Below are positions 17,014 to 25,743 of a stretch of 64,000 nucleotides of DNA, in pieces. The notes beneath the pieces were generated by a model. The model was given only the letters and a program-made list of their open reading frames with translations. It had not been told where the DNA came from and searched no databases. Made by a program: the position numbers and the translations under genes. The number at the start of each line of letters is the position of its first letter. Position 1 is the first letter of the stretch. This DNA comes from Lutibacter sp. (lineage in GTDB: Bacteria; Bacteroidota; Bacteroidia; Flavobacteriales; Flavobacteriaceae): contig NZ_JABDRI010000101.1 in the NCBI RefSeq assembly GCF_013041805.1, forward strand, positions 1 through 64,000, in the 5' to 3' direction.

Positions 17014-19686
17014 TTAACGCTTTTTTAAAAGAAAGTACCCAACTAAAACTAAGATTCCTAGAAATAGAATCCACATAAAATTAAAGCCTTTATTTTCAAA
17101 AGAAGTTACCTCACCTATATATATGAAGCTTGCCCAATAGAAAGGTGACTTTTTACTTGCCACAATTGATTTATTTTCAAGATAGGCTAATTTTGAATGA
17201 TGTAAAGCAGCTGATTTATTTCCTGTGTTCTTATAATTTTTATAAAACGCTGCCATAAGTCTTTCTGTAGACTTATCATTAACTTTCCATAAAGAAACGA
17301 GTAAATTTTTTACACCTGCATACGAAAATCCACGTGCTAAACTCATAGCTCCTTCTCCTTTTCTTAAAGTTCCTAAACCTGTTTCGCAAGCACTTAAAAC
17401 TAACAAATCAGTTTCTAAATTATAGCCATAAATTTCAGGTAAATAGAGTGTTTCATCATAAAACTCAATGGCTGGTGGTGTATAATAATCGCCTGAAGTT
17501 GCGTGCGTTGATAAGTGAACAATCTCATACTTTTTTACGAGCGTATTAAAGACTTCTTTTGAAGCATTCTCTTTTAATAAAAAAGTACCCTTCATACTAT
17601 TCTTAACACTTTCTGATTCTTGCAAGGTATATGTAAGTTCAGCTAATTTGCGATGATTGTTCTCAAAAACCGGAAAAAAGCCAATGAAACTATCCTTTGT
17701 ATTTTCTTTTATTTTTGCATCATACATTAAAACAGAGGCCGAATACGCAAAGCTTATCCTACTTTTTTTAAGTAAATAGGGTAACTTTTCGAAGTTTGTG
17801 TTAACTGTTTTCTCCGTAATTAAAGCATCAAAAGGAAGAAAGGAAAACACACCATCCGGAACAATTATTGTGTTTTTAGGCAACTCAATTGTAATAATTT
17901 TTCTAAATAACTCATATCCTAACGAAGTGTATTTTGCAACATTATTTTGTAAAGCAGTTCCTCGACTATCAGCAAATAGGCTTAAAAATTGGGAAATTTG
18001 ATATTTAAAAGTAGTATCTTTTACAATCTTATCCAATTTAGGTTTAGCTGTTTTAGAAATATAAAAAATATACACATACTCTTTACCATCAAAAAACTCA
18101 ATAAATTGTTCGTTGTTAACTAATAATTTTTCTTTAATACTTTTAAATGAAATTAAACTGTCATTCCTAATAGCTAACGATGGATATTTCTTTTTAATCT
18201 GCTGCTTTACTAGTTGTAATTCATTAAAAACAATGTTACGCCTATTCGTTAAATCTGCTAATAAATTTATAGATGCTTTTTTACCTTTTAATTCTTCAAT
18301 AGTAATGCTTTTATTTAATTGTGCTTTCTTAAAAGTTAGATCCTTTTCAATTATGAATAAAGAATCATTTTTAATTGTTGACTTTTGAAAAGCTGCTTCT
18401 TTAGCTTCTAATAATACTGCCGATTTTGATAGTTCGGCAAAATGAAATGCCTTTTCAAGCCAATTGATAGTTTTAGTTTGTTGATATAATTCGTAACACA
18501 AATCAATACAATTTTCACTTCTATTTCTATTTTCTTGTTGTTGAATTACTTTCGCATTCTGACTTAATAAAGAGGCTCTTAATTCATCTTCAACCTTAAA
18601 AGCCAATTCATAGTTTTTTAGTGCATTTTCAAAATCGTTTTGTTGAATAAAAAGTTGAGCTCTTCCGTCCAAAGCTTCTTTTAATGTATTTTCAGGATAA
18701 AAATAAGTTGCTTTAGGATTCTCAAAAACCGTTTTTGGCTGATACTTTGGAAGCAATGTACTCAACGATTTTTGATAATACGTTAATCCATTTTCAAGTT
18801 GATTGGTTTGACCATAAACTTCAGCAAGTTGATTGTAAATTTTAGCAACTTCTCTATCGTGTTCCCCAAAAGCTTTTCGTGCATTTTTTAAAGCATCCTC
18901 CAATTCAATAATTGCTTGATCAAACTCTCTAAGTTGAACAAAACAATTTGCTAACGTAATCCTATTTTTGGCTAAAATTGAACTATTAGAATCAACATTG
19001 AATTGATTTGAAAATTGTACGTTTTTTTTCGCTTTTTCAATATCTTTTAAATACAAAAAATTAATAGCTAAATCGGAATAAACTCGCGCTTTTAGTTGAT
19101 TTTCAGTTGATAAATTCAAGCTTAAATTCAAATAAGTAATGGCTTGTAAATAATCTCCTTTTGTTCTAAAAACAGTTGCTAAATTTGAATATCCAGCGAT
19201 TAACTGGGAGGTATCCTGTTCTTTTTGAGCTTTTTCAATGGTAATTTTTAAAATATCTTCGGCTCTATCAACATCCCCTAATCGTGTATAATTATTGGCT
19301 AATGGCTTTAGGCAATACTCAATAATATCGAATTGAATGTTCGTATTGTAAATTGCAAAGGCTTTTTCATATTCAAGTATTGACTGATTAATAAATCCAA
19401 ATTGTTTTAAATAAAACGCATAATTAATGTGCAAATAAAGTTGTGCTGTTGTTTCACTAGTATTTTTTGGATTACGCCATAGATTGGTTGAAACATCCTC
19501 AAATAATTTTAAATTTTCAATAGTTGCGTTTTTTGCATACGCATCTAGTTGTCTATAAATAAATTCAGAAAAATTGTCTTCCGTTTTTAATGAGTCTAAA
19601 GTTATTTTAAAATTAGAATCAGTACGTTGAGCAACTGAACTAACACCAAAAAGAAGAAAAAATAAAATGACTATATTTTTTAGCAT
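17014..19686 (-). CDS. TPR-CHAT (caspase-like) protease, secreted and membrane-anchored
   Basis: An 890-residue protein. Signal peptide (MLKNIVILFFLLFGVSSVAQ); tetratricopeptide repeats over about 85-400; a helical linker; a CHAT domain over about 600-845; a C-terminal membrane helix (FMWILFLGILVLVGYFLL) followed by KKR. The caspase-type dyad is intact: His-728 in VHLSTHATSG and Cys-767 in LSACETGLG, with downstream GEGAMSLARGFSYAGV typical of CHAT. The topology places TPR and CHAT in the periplasm, anchored in the inner membrane. It lies 6 bp after the PKD/barrel gene and 22 bp before the aspartic-protease gene, so all three are probably one operon. Target and trigger are unknown. Confidence 0.88.
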   Translation of the reverse strand: MLKNIVILFFLLFGVSSVAQRTDSNFKITLDSLKTEDNFSEFIYRQLDAYAKNATIENLKLFEDVSTNLWRNPKNTSETTAQLYLHINYAFYLKQFGFINQSILEYEKAFAIYNTNIQFDIIEYCLKPLANNYTRLGDVDRAEDILKITIEKAQKEQDTSQLIAGYSNLATVFRTKGDYLQAITYLNLSLNLSTENQLKARVYSDLAINFLYLKDIEKAKKNVQFSNQFNVDSNSSILAKNRITLANCFVQLREFDQAIIELEDALKNARKAFGEHDREVAKIYNQLAEVYGQTNQLENGLTYYQKSLSTLLPKYQPKTVFENPKATYFYPENTLKEALDGRAQLFIQQNDFENALKNYELAFKVEDELRASLLSQNAKVIQQQENRNRSENCIDLCYELYQQTKTINWLEKAFHFAELSKSAVLLEAKEAAFQKSTIKNDSLFIIEKDLTFKKAQLNKSITIEELKGKKASINLLADLTNRRNIVFNELQLVKQQIKKKYPSLAIRNDSLISFKSIKEKLLVNNEQFIEFFDGKEYVYIFYISKTAKPKLDKIVKDTTFKYQISQFLSLFADSRGTALQNNVAKYTSLGYELFRKIITIELPKNTIIVPDGVFSFLPFDALITEKTVNTNFEKLPYLLKKSRISFAYSASVLMYDAKIKENTKDSFIGFFPVFENNHRKLAELTYTLQESESVKNSMKGTFLLKENASKEVFNTLVKKYEIVHLSTHATSGDYYTPPAIEFYDETLYLPEIYGYNLETDLLVLSACETGLGTLRKGEGAMSLARGFSYAGVKNLLVSLWKVNDKSTERLMAAFYKNYKNTGNKSAALHHSKLAYLENKSIVASKKSPFYWASFIYIGEVTSFENKGFNFMWILFLGILVLVGYFLLKKR

Positions 19687-19692
19687 AGCACC

Positions 19693-21687
19693 TTATATTT
19701 TCCAAATTGCATAAAAATGCAGTTGAGAATGTGGTTGATTTAAATTATACAAATAACGCACTCCAACACTTGGGCCAATTCTAGATGCTCCAATTGTTAC
19801 ATCTCCAAAAATACCGTAATTAATATCACTAAAAGACGAGTTAGTTTCAGTTTCTATTGTTTCATTAAGTGCCTCAATTGGATCTCCAACAATATCTTTT
19901 AAATACGTAAAATAGCTAGAGTTTGTTGTATTGCTCGTTTCGTTAGAAACATCAAAAGAAAGTTGAGGCCCAATACCCAAACCAATAACTCCATTTAAAT
20001 TATATCGAAATGAAATAGGGACTACATCAATATTTAATTTTGTGATTTCTGAGTTTGTTTCATCAAATCGTATAGCACTATCAATAATTACATCTTGATC
20101 TAAAATAACTGGACCAAGTTGTTCGCTGCTACTTTTAAAATCTCCAAATTCGTGAGTAGAAATCATGATTTCAGCTTGCAGGTATTTTTTATAAGATTTA
20201 TAAGGAGAAATTGTGGCTCCAACAAAATAACTTTTAGAATCTTTTACATCTAAATAACTGTTGTACCCAGATTTTACACCAATAGAAATCCCTGGCGAAA
20301 AACGTGAAGTTGATGTATTTGTTATGATTGGTTCATTTTTATCAAAAATAATTGCGGTTTTACTTTTAGACTTTTTCTTATGAAAATCGTTTCCAAATTT
20401 TAGTGAATATTTTACAAACCCTTTAGTAGAATCCTTATCATGAACTCCTTTTTGAGCTGTTCCTGGTAAATAAATATTTTTAAATTGAAATGAAATCTGG
20501 TCTTTTAAAATAATCGTATCCAAACAACTATATCTCACTTCTTCTTCCGGACAAATAGGACATTCAGGATACATATCCAATACTTTTAAACTTGACTTAT
20601 CTAACATTTCAGGAATATCAACATTTAATTTTATCAATCGAGCTGGACCTTCTCCATCATTTTGAAAACGAACTTTATATTTTAATCGTTTAAAACGAAC
20701 CAACCTGTAATTTAATCTTGTATCGTAAACTGCCATTTTATTTGGGTCGTGCGAGGTTACAATTTCCATTTCTTTGGTTAACACTTTATGGGAATCGTTA
20801 CCACGTTCAGGTACATAAATACTTCTAATTGAAATAACAGCACTTGTATCTTTTAACATTTCAGGTGTTGTTTTAAAGCTAAAAAACATGTTACGCTCTT
20901 CATTCGCTTCCAAATAATCAACATCATACACTTTAACATCTTGATAATACGCTTTAGCTTCTTCTAAAGATAAGGGTAAGTTTTGCTTTAGTGTATCAGA
21001 AACTATTAGTTTTTCATTTATAAATGTTGAAACACCTGTAGTTTTTATGAATTCGTTTTTAGAAATATATCTATTATTATCAACTATTATTTCATCTGAA
21101 ATTTCTTTTTCATTGTGATGTAACCTCACATCTACTAAATCAAAATTTTTCGCTTTGTATTTCTTTTCATTAAAAAAAACGTACACTCTTCCGCTAGTTG
21201 GAAATTCTTTTGTGTTTCCATAACTTAGCACCAACTGCATTTCTTCATCAGGTACTGGATCTCTATTTGTTTGTAACCTAAATCCATTATGAGCAGCTAC
21301 TAAATTATGATTTTCATTTTCAGAAGTATCAAAATTTGCTTCTTGAATAGCAACTTCTTTTGGACGAGTTGCTGGTGGTTTCCCATCGTCATAATTATTA
21401 GTTACCGATAATTGAGTGTTATAGTTCCCTTTCTTTTTATACGTATGCTTTGGCTTTTCTTCAAAACTATAATCTCCATCACCAAACTCCCAGTAATAAG
21501 TGTAAAACGCTTTTGGCGCTCCAGCAATTTGATTTAATTGAGGTGTTTTAGGATTAAAAGAAACCCGATTCAAATCCACTGAATATTCAATAGTGGCTGT
21601 CCTCTCTATGGTGTCATTTTCTATTGCCTGTCCGTAAAAAGTAAAAGATAATAAAAGCACAAAAAGTGCTGAAACATAATTTTTCAT
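19693..21687 (-). CDS. PKD-domain outer-membrane protein
   Basis: About 664 residues from ATG at 21687, which gives a clean signal peptide (MKNYVSALFVLLLSFTFYGQ). The open frame reaches 21735, but those codons overlap the promoter. A PKD domain lies near the N-terminus (YYWEFGDGDYSFEEKPKHTY). The middle has beta-sandwich stretches, including a DUF11-like segment (KVRFQNDGEGPARLIKLNVD) with a CPICPEEE cysteine pair. The last 200 residues alternate as barrel strands and end LHFYAIWKI, so a small outer-membrane beta-barrel is likely. It is the first gene of the operon with the CHAT protease and could be its outer-membrane partner. I do not recognise a named family. Confidence 0.75.
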   Translation of the reverse strand: MKNYVSALFVLLLSFTFYGQAIENDTIERTATIEYSVDLNRVSFNPKTPQLNQIAGAPKAFYTYYWEFGDGDYSFEEKPKHTYKKKGNYNTQLSVTNNYDDGKPPATRPKEVAIQEANFDTSENENHNLVAAHNGFRLQTNRDPVPDEEMQLVLSYGNTKEFPTSGRVYVFFNEKKYKAKNFDLVDVRLHHNEKEISDEIIVDNNRYISKNEFIKTTGVSTFINEKLIVSDTLKQNLPLSLEEAKAYYQDVKVYDVDYLEANEERNMFFSFKTTPEMLKDTSAVISIRSIYVPERGNDSHKVLTKEMEIVTSHDPNKMAVYDTRLNYRLVRFKRLKYKVRFQNDGEGPARLIKLNVDIPEMLDKSSLKVLDMYPECPICPEEEVRYSCLDTIILKDQISFQFKNIYLPGTAQKGVHDKDSTKGFVKYSLKFGNDFHKKKSKSKTAIIFDKNEPIITNTSTSRFSPGISIGVKSGYNSYLDVKDSKSYFVGATISPYKSYKKYLQAEIMISTHEFGDFKSSSEQLGPVILDQDVIIDSAIRFDETNSEITKLNIDVVPISFRYNLNGVIGLGIGPQLSFDVSNETSNTTNSSYFTYLKDIVGDPIEALNETIETETNSSFSDINYGIFGDVTIGASRIGPSVGVRYLYNLNQPHSQLHFYAIWKI

Positions 21688-21703
21688 TGTTAGTAGATTT
21701 AAA

Positions 21704-21711
21704 CAAATATA
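21704..21711 (-). promoter_or_regulatory. -7 promoter element of the PKD/CHAT/protease operon
   Basis: On the minus strand TATATTTG (TAnnTTTG) 17 bp before the chosen ATG, with TTG at 21733-21735 about 21 bp further upstream as a possible -33 element. Confidence 0.5.
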
Positions 21712-21764
21712 AAAAAAGGATTTAAGTAAGTGCAAGACAGCATAAACGTTTGATGAAAAAATGT

Positions 21765-21794
21765 AAAAAGAGACTCTCCAAAAAGGAGAGTCTC
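21765..21794 (-). terminator. Intrinsic terminator of the lipoprotein gene
   Basis: GAGACTCTCC pairs perfectly with GGAGAGTCTC around a 5-nt loop; on the minus strand a run of T follows. It separates the lipoprotein gene from the PKD/CHAT operon, so that operon has its own promoter. Confidence 0.85.
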
Positions 21795-21839
21795 AATTAC
21801 AGCAATTAACCTATTTCTAACTGTTCTCTAATTGCAATA

Positions 21840-22889
21840 TTATGGTAAATCGTTAATTAATGTTTCTAAAGCTGCTTGTGTAATTGGACTTAAACTTGAA
21901 ATTACTTCAATATGATCGTCTACAATTGTTGTTCCTTGTATGGCGTAATTTAATTGTCCGTCTATTTCAGCAACCATAATAATGTGTACTTCTAATCCAA
22001 CTGGAATTAATCCGTAATGTTCTGTAAACATCTCCAACTCGGTATTATAAACATCCATTCTTGCTAAAGCTGTTGGTTCTCCATCGTATGATAAGTAAAC
22101 AGCACAATTATCTTGATTAAATTCGTTTGGCACATCAATAAATATTTCTGTTTTAGCTCCTGCATAATTGTACCATCTGTCTAAGTTTGTCCATCCAAAA
22201 TCTCCAATATCATAATTATACGTTGCGAAAGCACCATCAGCACCTTGAGCATCTCTAATTTGAGCATCATCTTGTTCACCATTTCCATCTTCATCAGCTT
22301 CAACCCAATCACAATCATCATCAATACCATCACAATCTTCATCCGGTCCTCCTCTAAAAATTTGCATTCCTCCATCTAGATCTGCAAAATCAACTGGTCT
22401 ACTATTCACGTTTGCCATGGCTAATAATTCTAATTCATTTGACCCTTGTTTTGCATTGATAAAAAATTCTCCCGCTGATTTTAACGCTTCTTTATCGCCA
22501 TTATCTCTCATTCCTAAAGTTGATTTATTCTTTAATAACATAGAAGCTTTATCATAAATTTCAATAAGTTCTACTGTAACATTTCCAGTAACTGGACTTC
22601 CATTTATTCCAAAAGAATTTGGTTGAAAAGTTACTTGTGTTCCTTGAGTTCCTGTAATTACACCACCTGATGCAGCGTCTAATGTAAATTCTTGTAAAGC
22701 ATCAACTCTATTGTCTAAAAAACGAGCTGCTAGAGCTTCACCGTCTGGTTGAGTTTGAGCAACTTCATTGTTGTCGTCAATACAACTTGCCAAACTTGCA
22801 AGAACCATTATTCCTAATACATTTTTAAAAATTCTGTTTACAACTTTACTATTGTTTAAGTTTGTAAAATTTTGTTTTTGTGTTTTCAT
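21840..22889 (-). CDS. Lipoprotein with acidic calcium-binding-like segment
   Basis: A 349-residue protein with a lipobox (LASLASC, Cys-36) after a long basic N-region, so probably a lipoprotein. Residues of about 55-160 look like a beta-rich domain (GGVITGTQGTQVTFQPNSFG and TVELIEIYDKASMLL, a pattern seen in bacteroidetal surface proteins with a ZU5-like fold). About residues 180-215 are extremely acidic with DEDCDGIDDDCD and DEDGNGEQDD, resembling thrombospondin type-3 calcium loops. The rest is beta-rich. It is divergent from the ECF sigma gene (118 bp between) and upstream of the CHAT operon on the same strand. Function unknown. Confidence 0.7.
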   Translation of the reverse strand: MKTQKQNFTNLNNSKVVNRIFKNVLGIMVLASLASCIDDNNEVAQTQPDGEALAARFLDNRVDALQEFTLDAASGGVITGTQGTQVTFQPNSFGINGSPVTGNVTVELIEIYDKASMLLKNKSTLGMRDNGDKEALKSAGEFFINAKQGSNELELLAMANVNSRPVDFADLDGGMQIFRGGPDEDCDGIDDDCDWVEADEDGNGEQDDAQIRDAQGADGAFATYNYDIGDFGWTNLDRWYNYAGAKTEIFIDVPNEFNQDNCAVYLSYDGEPTALARMDVYNTELEMFTEHYGLIPVGLEVHIIMVAEIDGQLNYAIQGTTIVDDHIEVISSLSPITQAALETLINDLP

Positions 22890-23007
22890 AATTATTAAAT
22901 TTTAATTGTTTTTAAATTTGTGTTACACTAACATATCAACAGGTTTCTTTTTTTGTTACCCCTTTTTCTAAAAAAAAAATTAAATTAGCTATCTCTAACA
23001 TTTGTAA

Positions 23008-23589
23008 ATGAGCCAAAAACCACACGCAGACCATATATATATTGAGGCTTTACTAAAAAACAACAGTAAAGTACTTTCTGAAATTTATTTGAAGTTTTCT
23101 CATAAAATTATTTCGTACGTAAAAAAGAACAATGGAAATTCAGATGATGCTCAAGATATTATTCAAGAAACATTAGTCACTATTTATCACCAAGCAAAAG
23201 AGAAAAATTTTATACTTACATGTCCGTTTGATGCGTACTTCTATTTATTATGTAAAAGACGTTGGTTGAATGAACTTAAAAAAAGAGGAAATAATAGGGT
23301 AACAATTTTTGAAGATGACACATCTATTACTGAAGAGCAAGAACAACAAGTTGAAGAAACTGAAATTTTTGAAAAACAAAGTCAGCTTTTTGAGTCAAAG
23401 TTTAAAGAATTAGGTGAAAAATGTCGAGAATTATTAAAAACCACCTTCAAAATTAAATCGATGGAGAAAGTTGCCGAAATTTTAGGTGTTACTTATGGAT
23501 ATGCTCGAAAGAAAAAATCACAATGTATGGGTAAGTTAACGCAGCTTGTGAAAAATTCGAATGAATATCATCAACTAAAAGCGTACTAA
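23008..23589 (+). CDS. ECF-type RNA polymerase sigma-70 factor
   Basis: A 193-residue protein with sigma region 2 (SDDAQDIIQETLVTIYHQA and DAYFYLLCKRRWLNELKKR) and region 4 helix-turn-helix (SMEKVAEILGVTYGYARKKK). The length and lack of regions 1 and 3 fit an extracytoplasmic-function sigma factor. The start codon lies only four bases after a TAACATTTG sequence, so the transcript may be leaderless. The next gene begins one base after the stop and encodes a membrane-anchored TPR protein, the usual place of an anti-sigma factor. The divergent lipoprotein and CHAT operon are candidate targets. Confidence 0.92.
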   Translation: MSQKPHADHIYIEALLKNNSKVLSEIYLKFSHKIISYVKKNNGNSDDAQDIIQETLVTIYHQAKEKNFILTCPFDAYFYLLCKRRWLNELKKRGNNRVTIFEDDTSITEEQEQQVEETEIFEKQSQLFESKFKELGEKCRELLKTTFKIKSMEKVAEILGVTYGYARKKKSQCMGKLTQLVKNSNEYHQLKAY

Positions 23590-23590
23590 A

Positions 23591-24331
23591 ATGAAAGAAG
23601 ATCACTACATAACATTCGATAACTATTTAAATAATGAATTATCAGGTGCAGAGTTAGCATCTTTTGAAGAACAATTAAATTCTGATGCAGATTTTAAGCA
23701 AGAATTTGAAATATATAAAGCCATAGAATCTTCATTAAGTTCAAAATTTGAAAATGAAGAAGAAGAAAAAGCGTTAAGAAATACACTTTCAAAATTAGGT
23801 TCAACTTATATAAAACAAGAAAATTCAACTAAAAAGAAAGGAAAAGTAATTTCCTTCTTAAATTATAAAAAATTGATGGTTGCAGCAAGTATTGCGCTCT
23901 TAATTGGTTTTTTCTTATTCAATAATGGAGAGCCTGTTTATAGTGATTTCTCCAGCCATCAAGCATTAGAATTAGTGGTAAGAAGTGAAAATAATGAAGC
24001 TATAGTAAAGGCTCAAGAAGCGTTTAATTCTAAAAATTATGAAGTTGCTTTAGAGCAATTAACCATATTGTCTGAAACAACTAAAAACGATGCTGAAATT
24101 GAGTTATATAAAGGAATTTGCTTTTTAGAGCTAAATAATTATGTGGAAGCCGATGTTATTTTTGATGAAATAAGTGGTGGAAATTCTGCTTTTGTAAATA
24201 CTGCATCTTGGTATAAAGCGTTAAGTATGTTAAAACAACAACAGTTTGAAGCGTGTAAATATGTTTTACAAAGAATTCCTGAAAGCGCTGATGAATACAA
24301 TAAAGCTCAAAAGTTATTGAAGAAGTTATAA
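23591..24331 (+). CDS. Membrane-anchored TPR protein, probable anti-sigma factor
   Basis: A 246-residue protein. The N-terminal about 60 residues (TFDNYLNNELSGAELASFEEQL) have the pattern of the bacteroidetal anti-sigma cytoplasmic domain. One membrane helix at about 95-112 (LMVAASIALLIGFFLF) is followed by a periplasmic C-terminal region with two or three TPR-like repeats (EAFNSKNYEVALEQLTIL, GICFLELNNYVEADVIF, WYKALSMLKQQQFEACKYVL). It is coupled to the upstream ECF sigma gene (1 bp apart). The most likely role is to hold the sigma factor at the membrane until a periplasmic TPR-mediated signal releases it. The TPR in both this protein and the CHAT protease is notable. Confidence 0.75.
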   Translation: MKEDHYITFDNYLNNELSGAELASFEEQLNSDADFKQEFEIYKAIESSLSSKFENEEEEKALRNTLSKLGSTYIKQENSTKKKGKVISFLNYKKLMVAASIALLIGFFLFNNGEPVYSDFSSHQALELVVRSENNEAIVKAQEAFNSKNYEVALEQLTILSETTKNDAEIELYKGICFLELNNYVEADVIFDEISGGNSAFVNTASWYKALSMLKQQQFEACKYVLQRIPESADEYNKAQKLLKKL

Positions 24332-24358
24332 AGTTTAATATCAAAGAAAATATAATTC

Positions 24359-24444
24359 AAAAAACGTCATTGCAAACACCGTGAAGCAATCTATTTCTTA
24401 TGAAAAGATTACTTAGCCACTGCTCTACTCGCAATGACGTTTTT
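24359..24444. repeat. Palindromic REP-like element (CGTCATTGC type)
   Basis: Outer arms AAAACGTCATTGC (24361-24373) and GCAATGACGTTTT (24431-24443) are perfect inverted repeats. Inner arms GTGAAGCAATCT (24381-24392) and AGATTACTTAGCCAC (24406-24420) pair imperfectly. The wording matches the dispersed CGTCATTGCGA...GAAGCAATCT palindromes found in many bacterial genomes. It also ends in T-runs and may terminate the sigma/anti-sigma transcript. Confidence 0.75.
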
Positions 24445-24458
24445 CTTACTTTTTTAGT

Positions 24459-24466
24459 TACTTTTG
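24459..24466 (+). promoter_or_regulatory. -7 promoter element of tatD
   Basis: TACTTTTG, perfect TAnnTTTG, only four bases before the tatD ATG. Transcription would start at or just before the ATG, that is, a leaderless or nearly leaderless mRNA. Confidence 0.45.
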
Positions 24467-24470
24467 CCTT

Positions 24471-25238
24471 ATGATAATTACTGACACACACACTCATTTA
24501 TATAGCGAACAATTTAATGAAGACAGAAATGAAATGGTGCAACGCGCAATTGATGCTGGTGTTTCTCGCTTTTTTATTCCTGCCATAGATTCAACCTACA
24601 TGAGTGCCATGTTAGAATTGGAAAAAGAATTTCCAACTAATATGTTTTTAATGATGGGTTTACACCCAACACATGTAAAAGAAAATTTTGAAGAAGAGTT
24701 AGCTTTTGTAAAAAAGTGGTTAGATAAACGAAAATTTTATGCCGTTGGTGAAATAGGAATTGACTTATTTTGGGATAAATCCACTCTTGAAATTCAACAA
24801 AAAGCTTTTAAAACTCAAATTCAGTGGGCGAAAGAAAAAAAATTACCTATCATAATTCATTGTAGAGATGCCTTTGACGAAATTTTCGAAATATTAGAAG
24901 AGGAAAAAGACGAAAGTCTTTATGGAATTTTTCATTGTTTTACTGGAAATTTAGAACAAGCTAAAAAAGCAATTTCGTACAAGATGAAATTAGGAATTGG
25001 TGGTGTTGTGACATTTAAAAATGGAAAAATTGATCAGTTTTTACAAGAAATTCCTTTAGAGCATCTGGTTTTAGAAACCGATGCACCTTATTTAGCACCT
25101 ACTCCATATAGAGGGAAAAGAAATGAAAGTAGTTATATTATAAACGTTTTAGAAAAGTTAGCTGATATTTATAAGGTTACGCCGCAAGAAATTGCAGAAG
25201 TTACTACTCAAAACTCAAAAAATATATTTGGAATCTAA
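24471..25238 (+). CDS. tatD: TatD-family metal-dependent deoxyribonuclease
   Basis: A 255-residue protein of the TatD hydrolase (TIM-barrel) family. Metal ligands: DTHTHLYS at the N-terminus, GEIGID with the bridging Glu, IIHCRDA, FHCFTGN and LETDAPYLAP. TatD proteins are metal-dependent 3'-5' exonucleases linked to DNA repair. Its last bases overlap the start of the alkyltransferase gene, so the two are likely co-transcribed, which fits a repair theme. Confidence 0.95.
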   Translation: MIITDTHTHLYSEQFNEDRNEMVQRAIDAGVSRFFIPAIDSTYMSAMLELEKEFPTNMFLMMGLHPTHVKENFEEELAFVKKWLDKRKFYAVGEIGIDLFWDKSTLEIQQKAFKTQIQWAKEKKLPIIIHCRDAFDEIFEILEEEKDESLYGIFHCFTGNLEQAKKAISYKMKLGIGGVVTFKNGKIDQFLQEIPLEHLVLETDAPYLAPTPYRGKRNESSYIINVLEKLADIYKVTPQEIAEVTTQNSKNIFGI

Positions 25239-25710
25239 GCAAACAGCATATTACAAAACACCTATTGGAACAGCAAAAATTGTTGGTGATAACAAAGGAA
25301 TAATTGCTATTACTTTGTTAGATGATGCTATTGAAACCTCAACTAAAATTCCTAAAAACTTACAAAACTGTATCGTACAATTAGAAGAATATTTTAATGG
25401 AGTTAGAACTGATTTTACACTTAAATTAAACCCACAAGGAACTGACTTTCAACAAAGAGTTTGGAACGAATTATTACAAGTTCCTTTTGGAAAAACACGC
25501 ACTTATTTAGAGCAAAGTAAAAAATTAGGTGATCCAAAAGCGATTAGGGCTGTAGCTGCTGCAAATAGTAAAAACCCAATTTGGATTGTTATTCCTTGTC
25601 ATAGAATTATTGCAAGTGATGGATCATTAACAGGTTATGCTGGTGGTATATGGAGGAAAAAATGGTTGTTAGAACACGAAAACCCATCACAACAACAATC
25701 ATTATTTTAA
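25228..25710 (+). CDS. ogt: Methylated-DNA--protein-cysteine S-methyltransferase
   Basis: About 160 residues from a TTG at 25228. The open frame reaches another TTG at 25192, but the shorter start puts YYKTPIGTAKIVG near the N-terminus as usual for the family. Active-site motif IPCHRI with the acceptor Cys, preceded by AVAAANSKNP and followed by SLTGYAGG, and the helix-turn-helix part (PFGKTRTYLEQ). It repairs O6-methylguanine by irreversible methyl transfer. It overlaps the tatD stop by 11 bp. There is no AUG start in this frame upstream of the conserved region. Confidence 0.9.
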   Translation: MESKQTAYYKTPIGTAKIVGDNKGIIAITLLDDAIETSTKIPKNLQNCIVQLEEYFNGVRTDFTLKLNPQGTDFQQRVWNELLQVPFGKTRTYLEQSKKLGDPKAIRAVAAANSKNPIWIVIPCHRIIASDGSLTGYAGGIWRKKWLLEHENPSQQQSLF

Positions 25711-25743
25711 ACTATATTTAACGTTCCAACGTTCGTTTAAAAA

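Noticed and set aside
24359-24444. CRISPR-like or tRNA-like reading of the palindrome
   Set aside because: Only one copy and no spacer pattern; arms match the dispersed CGTCATTGC palindrome type instead.
25192-25227. Longer TTG start of ogt
   Set aside because: It would overlap tatD by 47 bp and add residues before the conserved N-terminus; the TTG at 25228 fits family length better.
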